A stretch of 10,050 nt of DNA from Rudanella sp. (GTDB taxonomy: Bacteria > Bacteroidota > Bacteroidia > Cytophagales > Spirosomataceae). The notes below the pieces were generated by a model. The model was given only the letters and a program-made list of their open reading frames with translations. It was not told where the DNA came from and ran no database searches. Positions 7,133 to 10,050 of the stretch are shown here, piece by piece; position 1 is the first letter of the stretch; each line of letters opens with the position of its first letter. The stretch spans positions 1 to 10,050 of the forward strand of contig JAJAYX010000609.1 in the NCBI GenBank assembly GCA_026785985.1, in the 5' to 3' direction. The translations under genes and the position numbers were made by a program.

Positions 7133-7543
7133 GTCATCGGCATCTGGCAATCACCGGCTTTGTCCTATCTACTGAGTGTCTTGTCTTTAGTGCTGCATAC
7201 GGTTTGTAGCATCCTGCATAACCATGCGGTCTTGCCCGACTATGTTCTGTTAGGCTATGAGGGCGTGGTACTGGGAAATATCTTCGGATTTGCGGTGTTG
7301 AGTATCGGCCTTGGCTACTGGTACAAACACATCGCCGACGACCGCCGACGCCTGACCGAGCAAACACACCAGCAGCAACAATAGGTGACAGAAAGCCAAC
7401 TCCTGCTGCAACAGGAACAAAACCGGGTGCTTGCCAGTCAGCTTCATTTGCAGGAAGAAAAGGAGCGCATCGCCCGCGACCTGCACGACCACGTCGGTTC
7501 GCACCTGTCTATCATTGCCAACAGTCTCGATTATATGGGCCAC
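7133..7543 (+). pseudogene. Sensor histidine kinase remnant with an in-frame stop, kinase domain missing
   Basis: The reading frame opens after a stop at 7130-7132 but has no ATG; only a TTG at 7160 could start it. It encodes two hydrophobic segments (SYLLSVLSLVLHTVCSIL and VVLGNIFGFAVLSIGLGYW), then a coiled-coil linker ending in THQQQQ. A TAG stop at 7382-7384 interrupts it. In the same frame the linker carries on (TESQLLLQQEQNRVLASQLH) into EKERIARDLHDHVGSHLSII. This is the HisKA_3 dimerisation/phosphoacceptor helix, with the phosphorylatable H in RDLHDHVG. The TAG is one base from CAG, in a glutamine-rich stretch. After NSLDYMG the similarity ends: no HATPase_c N, G1 or G2 box follows. 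The gene is thus broken at its start, by a nonsense codon and by loss of the whole catalytic domain. It is divergent from the beta-helix operon. Confidence 0.75.
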
Positions 7544-7641
7544 GAACCCGTCACATCGAAAATTTCTACGGTAAGCTACACATTAACAGTCGGTTAGAAG
7601 CCGTTCGGCTGACCGACCTGCACCAGTGGTTCAAACCCTGA
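7540..7641 (+). pseudogene. C-terminal HTH remnant of a NarL/LuxR-type response regulator
   Basis: In a different frame from the kinase remnant, PRTRHIENFYGKLHINSRLEAVRL runs in two parts: PRTRHIENFYGKL, then HINSRLEAVRLTDLHQWFKP to a TGA at 7639-7641. The stretch R-T-x-HIENFYxKLxxxSRxEAV is what the recognition and last helices of a LuxR/NarL HTH look like. It joins the kinase relic directly, so the simplest history is one deletion running from the kinase phosphoacceptor helix through the rest of the kinase and the receiver domain of a downstream regulator. The piece is only 33 codons long, so family recognition rests on few residues. It is certainly not expressed as a working regulator. Confidence 0.5.
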
Positions 7642-7682
7642 GCTTTGTGGCTCTCTAAAGCTAAACCCACATCACTTTACCA

Positions 7683-7713
7683 TAGGCTAATGGTTCGGTG
7701 ATTGTTTAGCCTA
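7683..7713. repeat. 8-bp inverted repeat before the PA14 gene
   Basis: TAGGCTAA (7683-7690) and TTAGCCTA (7706-7713) are perfect inverted repeats around a 15-base spacer. They end 28 bp before the ATG at 7742 and are followed by a run of A. On the plus strand an A-run rather than a T-run follows, so it is not an intrinsic terminator for the two-component relic. An operator or leader hairpin for the downstream gene is the likelier role. Confidence 0.4.
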
Positions 7714-7741
7714 AAAAAAACACCCAACCATTGACTTGACT

Positions 7742-9541
7742 ATGAAAGAGTCTATTTTACGATTCTTAGGCTATCGCCAAATCTCTCCGGTGAGAATAGC
7801 GCGCAACTTTCCTTTTATTGTAACAACTTTACGGCTTCTTATTCGCCCGGATATGCTTATTCAGTTTTCAAATGCCCTCCGCTTTGGAGTGGCTCCATTT
7901 TTGGCAGGTTTGCTGCTGATCGCCCCCAGTTTTGCTCAAACAGCCGCCAATATGCTCCCCCGTTTAGCAACCGATCAGTTAAAACTACCCGCTAACTGGC
8001 AACGAGCCGGTAGTCTGATGGCATTACCAACCCAATCGACGTTCAAAACTGGCCCCGGTAATACACTACTGGTGGGTAATGCCGGACAGGCTCTTATGCT
8101 GGTTCCTAGTTCTACCGACTTTGCTCTTCAAACCGACGTGCTAATGACGCCCGGAGCGTCGGCACAACTCACTTTGCCAACCGGACAAACGCTACCGCTT
8201 ACCGATCCCCGATTGGGTAAAGCGCCTGGACTCTGGCAAACGGTGGACATTCGCTATCGGGCGGCTACTACGTCACGTCCAGCTATTCTCGACAGGTTGG
8301 TAATCAATGGTGTAACGCTTCGCGAAGGGCAAATGCTGCCTCGCTCTGCCACCAACAGCCCTATCACAATAACGGTACAGAATGGCTCTGTAGCCTTACG
8401 TAATGTTGGTTACCGAGGCCTCAACAACCGCAGTGTAGCCAAATGGGCTGGTCCACTAAACTATTCCATTTATGAAGGCGAAACGCTGGTCAAAAGCGAT
8501 CTGCCCAGCAAAAAACTTATCAAAAAGGATACGACCTCGGCTATCAGTTTTGAGTCAGCCTATGGCATTAAACCGCGCAACTTCACCATACTTTTCTCGG
8601 GTAAACTGAACTTAACGGATGCAGGAACCTACCAGTTTGATCTGGACTACGGCGGTCGGGCGCGGCTTTTTGTGGATGGTAAAGAAGTAATCACCGGCGA
8701 TTACAAAGACTTAGGCGTGCCGATGTCGGTAGAAATTCTGCTTACTGCCGGGAACCACGATGTGGAGGTGTTGTTTGGACGGGCCTGGCAGCGGCCCGGT
8801 TTGGGATTGTATGTGTCGCTGCCCAACACCCGCCCGCAGGCACTGCATACGCTCATGTCGCTGCCCGAACCCGACCCCATCAGCGTGATTAGCGTGCTGG
8901 TCGATGCCAAACCCGTTCTGATTCGCTCGTTTGTGCAGCTTCCCGGCGAGAAACTGAAACGCACGCACAGCCTGTCGGTGGGGACACCTGCCGGAATGCA
9001 CTACACCCTCGACCTGAACCAGATGGCCATTCTCCAGGTCTGGAAAGGCGATTTTGCCGACGTAACCGAGATGTGGTACGAACGCGGAGAGCCGCAACTT
9101 CTCAAGCCGCTGGGAGCCAACGTGTTGCTGGCTCCCCAAACGGCTCTGATGGTAATGAATGATCCTAACATGGCCTGGCCCGATAGTGTGAGCGAGACCA
9201 TTCTACAGTACAAAGGAATGGCGCTCGACAAACAGGGAATGCCCACCACCGAATACGCTCTCGGCGGGGCCACCGTAACAGATGCTATTACACCTAATCC
9301 CGGTTCCAGCAGCCTGACCCGCATCCTGACCCTGAAAGGTTCAGCTAACGGGCCAATTGTGTGCCGGTTGGCGGCCGGCACCAAAATCGAAGAACTTTCA
9401 CCGGGTCTCTACGCCGTAAATGATCGCTCGTATTATATCCGCGTTGACCCCGCGCTGAAACCCGAACTCCGCACCGCCAACGGAAAGCAGGAATTGCGGC
9501 TGCCGGTGAAAAGTGGGGTGACGTATGAGATCGTATTTTAG
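7742..9541 (+). CDS. Secreted DUF1080-like plus PA14 domain protein
   Basis: This is a 599-residue exported protein of unknown specific role. A signal peptide is clear (FGVAPFLAGLLLIAPSFAQ), but it lies at residues 48-66 of the ATG-7742 reading. The in-frame ATG at 7853 would give a normal-length signal peptide and a 562-residue product, so the true start may be 7853. Residues about 80-228 resemble the jelly roll of 3-keto-disaccharide hydrolase (DUF1080): GLWQTVDIRYRA, a basic variable stretch, LVINGVTL, then ITVQNGSVALRNVGYRGL. Residues about 237-360 are a PA14 domain: SISFES-like region, FTILFSGKLNLTDAGTYQF, GGRARLFVDGKEVI, and LLTAGNHDVEVLFGRAW. The C-terminal part (HYTLDLNQMAILQVWKGDF, MWYERGEPQLLKPLG) resembles a region of large secreted sugar-oxidation and haem-binding proteins from Bacteroidota and Planctomycetota, from memory only. 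It probably acts on or binds carbohydrate outside the cell. Its stop overlaps the stop of the convergent gene. Confidence 0.75.
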   Translation: MKESILRFLGYRQISPVRIARNFPFIVTTLRLLIRPDMLIQFSNALRFGVAPFLAGLLLIAPSFAQTAANMLPRLATDQLKLPANWQRAGSLMALPTQSTFKTGPGNTLLVGNAGQALMLVPSSTDFALQTDVLMTPGASAQLTLPTGQTLPLTDPRLGKAPGLWQTVDIRYRAATTSRPAILDRLVINGVTLREGQMLPRSATNSPITITVQNGSVALRNVGYRGLNNRSVAKWAGPLNYSIYEGETLVKSDLPSKKLIKKDTTSAISFESAYGIKPRNFTILFSGKLNLTDAGTYQFDLDYGGRARLFVDGKEVITGDYKDLGVPMSVEILLTAGNHDVEVLFGRAWQRPGLGLYVSLPNTRPQALHTLMSLPEPDPISVISVLVDAKPVLIRSFVQLPGEKLKRTHSLSVGTPAGMHYTLDLNQMAILQVWKGDFADVTEMWYERGEPQLLKPLGANVLLAPQTALMVMNDPNMAWPDSVSETILQYKGMALDKQGMPTTEYALGGATVTDAITPNPGSSSLTRILTLKGSANGPIVCRLAAGTKIEELSPGLYAVNDRSYYIRVDPALKPELRTANGKQELRLPVKSGVTYEIVF

Positions 9542-10050
9542 TCCTTCTCCACTTTACTGGCTCCCGAAACGGTTTGCTTCACGCTGGGGTTGCCCCGGTA
9601 ACGAACTTTGCTGGCTCCGGTGGCCGTCACGTTCAGGCTGTTGCTGGTTGTGACGTAGGCATGGCTGGCTCCCGACACGTCGATGGTAGCATCGGCAACC
9701 GGATAATCAAAACTCCGTAGTTCCGAAGCCCCCGACACGGTGGCCCGAAAGCGGGAACCGTTGCCCATGAATTCGCTTTTTGACGCTCCCGATAGGTCAA
9801 GCGTAACGCGGTTGGCCTGCACATCGAAGTTGCCTTTTGACGCTCCCGACAATTCGATGCTGAGGTCGTTCAGGTTGCGAAACCCCGACACGTCGGATTT
9901 GCTGGCTCCCGAAAACACCACCCCCCGGAGCGTCGGCATCGTGATGCGTATCGTCAGCGTGTACCGGCGGATGCGGCTCTTGTTGTAGCGTACATTCAGC
10001 GTATTGGCGCGGGTGTCAAATTCAAGGTCTTCCACGTCGCGCCGGTCGCC
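9538..10050 (-). CDS. Head-GIN (DUF2807) domain protein, N-terminus outside the window
   Basis: The frame is open past base 10050 (GDRRD-VEDLEFDTR), so the 5' end and signal peptide are missing; 170 codons are visible. It is the C-terminal part of a DUF2807 'putative auto-transporter adhesin, head GIN domain' protein, a right-handed beta-roll built of short repeats. Seven SGAS/TGAS corners are spaced 18-21 residues apart, each followed by a polar turn, as in ELSGASKGNFDV and DLSGASKSEFMG. Such proteins are exported in Bacteroidota and their function is not established; 'adhesin' is a database label. A GTG at 10035 could be read as a start but lies inside the conserved domain, so I reject it. 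Its TAA overlaps the TAG of the PA14 gene. Confidence 0.85.
   Translation of the reverse strand, partial: GDRRDVEDLEFDTRANTLNVRYNKSRIRRYTLTIRITMPTLRGVVFSGASKSDVSGFRNLNDLSIELSGASKGNFDVQANRVTLDLSGASKSEFMGNGSRFRATVSGASELRSFDYPVADATIDVSGASHAYVTTSNSLNVTATGASKVRYRGNPSVKQTVSGASKVEKD
9556..9912 (-). repeat. Seven SGAS-type beta-roll repeats of the DUF2807 protein
   Basis: The corner motif SGAS (once TGAS) recurs seven times at intervals of 21, 19, 19, 20, 18 and 18 residues. Most copies are encoded by near-identical DNA, seen on the plus strand as GCTGGCTCCC or GACGCTCCCGA. The protein-level spacing fits one turn of a parallel beta-roll per repeat. Confidence 0.8.

Noticed and set aside
8711..9384. 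Minus-strand open frames of 142 and 127 codons opposite the PA14 gene
   Set aside because: They overlap each other and the PA14 gene, and their arginine- and histidine-rich content is typical of antisense shadow frames.
10033..10035. GTG at 10035 as the start of the DUF2807 gene
   Set aside because: The frame stays open to the window edge with conserved-looking residues before it, so the gene is simply cut by the window.

Overview
The window looks like chromosomal DNA from a Bacteroidota member of the Cytophagales, of the Spirosoma/Larkinella/Fibrella kind. This is inferred from three things: moderate-to-high GC, secreted multi-domain proteins with SprB-like and '(D)NDPG' modules, and the combination of lone LytTR regulators, head-GIN/DUF2807 proteins and NarL-type two-component relics. 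No rRNA, tRNA, CRISPR array, transposase or plasmid/phage hallmark was found.

Layout. Positions 1-7015 read on the minus strand. In transcription order they hold: a secreted parallel beta-helix protein whose frame is broken (7015-5946); a 1094-residue secreted pappalysin-type (M43) metalloprotease with a long tail of Ig-like, SprB-like and tandem DPG modules (5857-2573); a 107-residue protein that is just a LytTR DNA-binding domain, starting inside the protease stop codon in an ATGA overlap (2576-2253); a 138-bp gap (2115-2252) with no convincing signal; an McrC-family nuclease with no McrB beside it (2114-807); and a GntP-family gluconate-type permease overlapping mcrC by 10 nt and leaving the window at base 1. 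Positions 7133-7641 on the plus strand are the wreck of a two-component system: the front of a histidine kinase, interrupted by an in-frame stop, runs straight into what looks like the last helices of a NarL/LuxR-type response regulator. Positions 7742-9541 (plus) encode a secreted protein with a 3-keto-disaccharide-hydrolase (DUF1080)-like jelly roll, a PA14 domain and a third beta-rich region. Its stop codon overlaps that of the convergent, incomplete DUF2807 gene (9538-10050, minus).

How it may fit together. The beta-helix, protease and LytTR genes probably form one transcription unit: a secreted or surface module with its own small regulator. A Bacteroidota-like -7 box and a 7-2-7 inverted heptamer pair of NarL-box geometry lie just upstream of it, beside the ruined two-component system. 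One reading is that the module was once controlled by that system and is now decaying, since the sensor, regulator and beta-helix genes are all damaged. The protease and LytTR frames are intact. The mcrC and gntP genes look like a separate coupled pair. No complete new system is visible; the most unusual points are the protease-LytTR coupling, the decayed regulatory island with a possible surviving binding site, and the orphan McrC.
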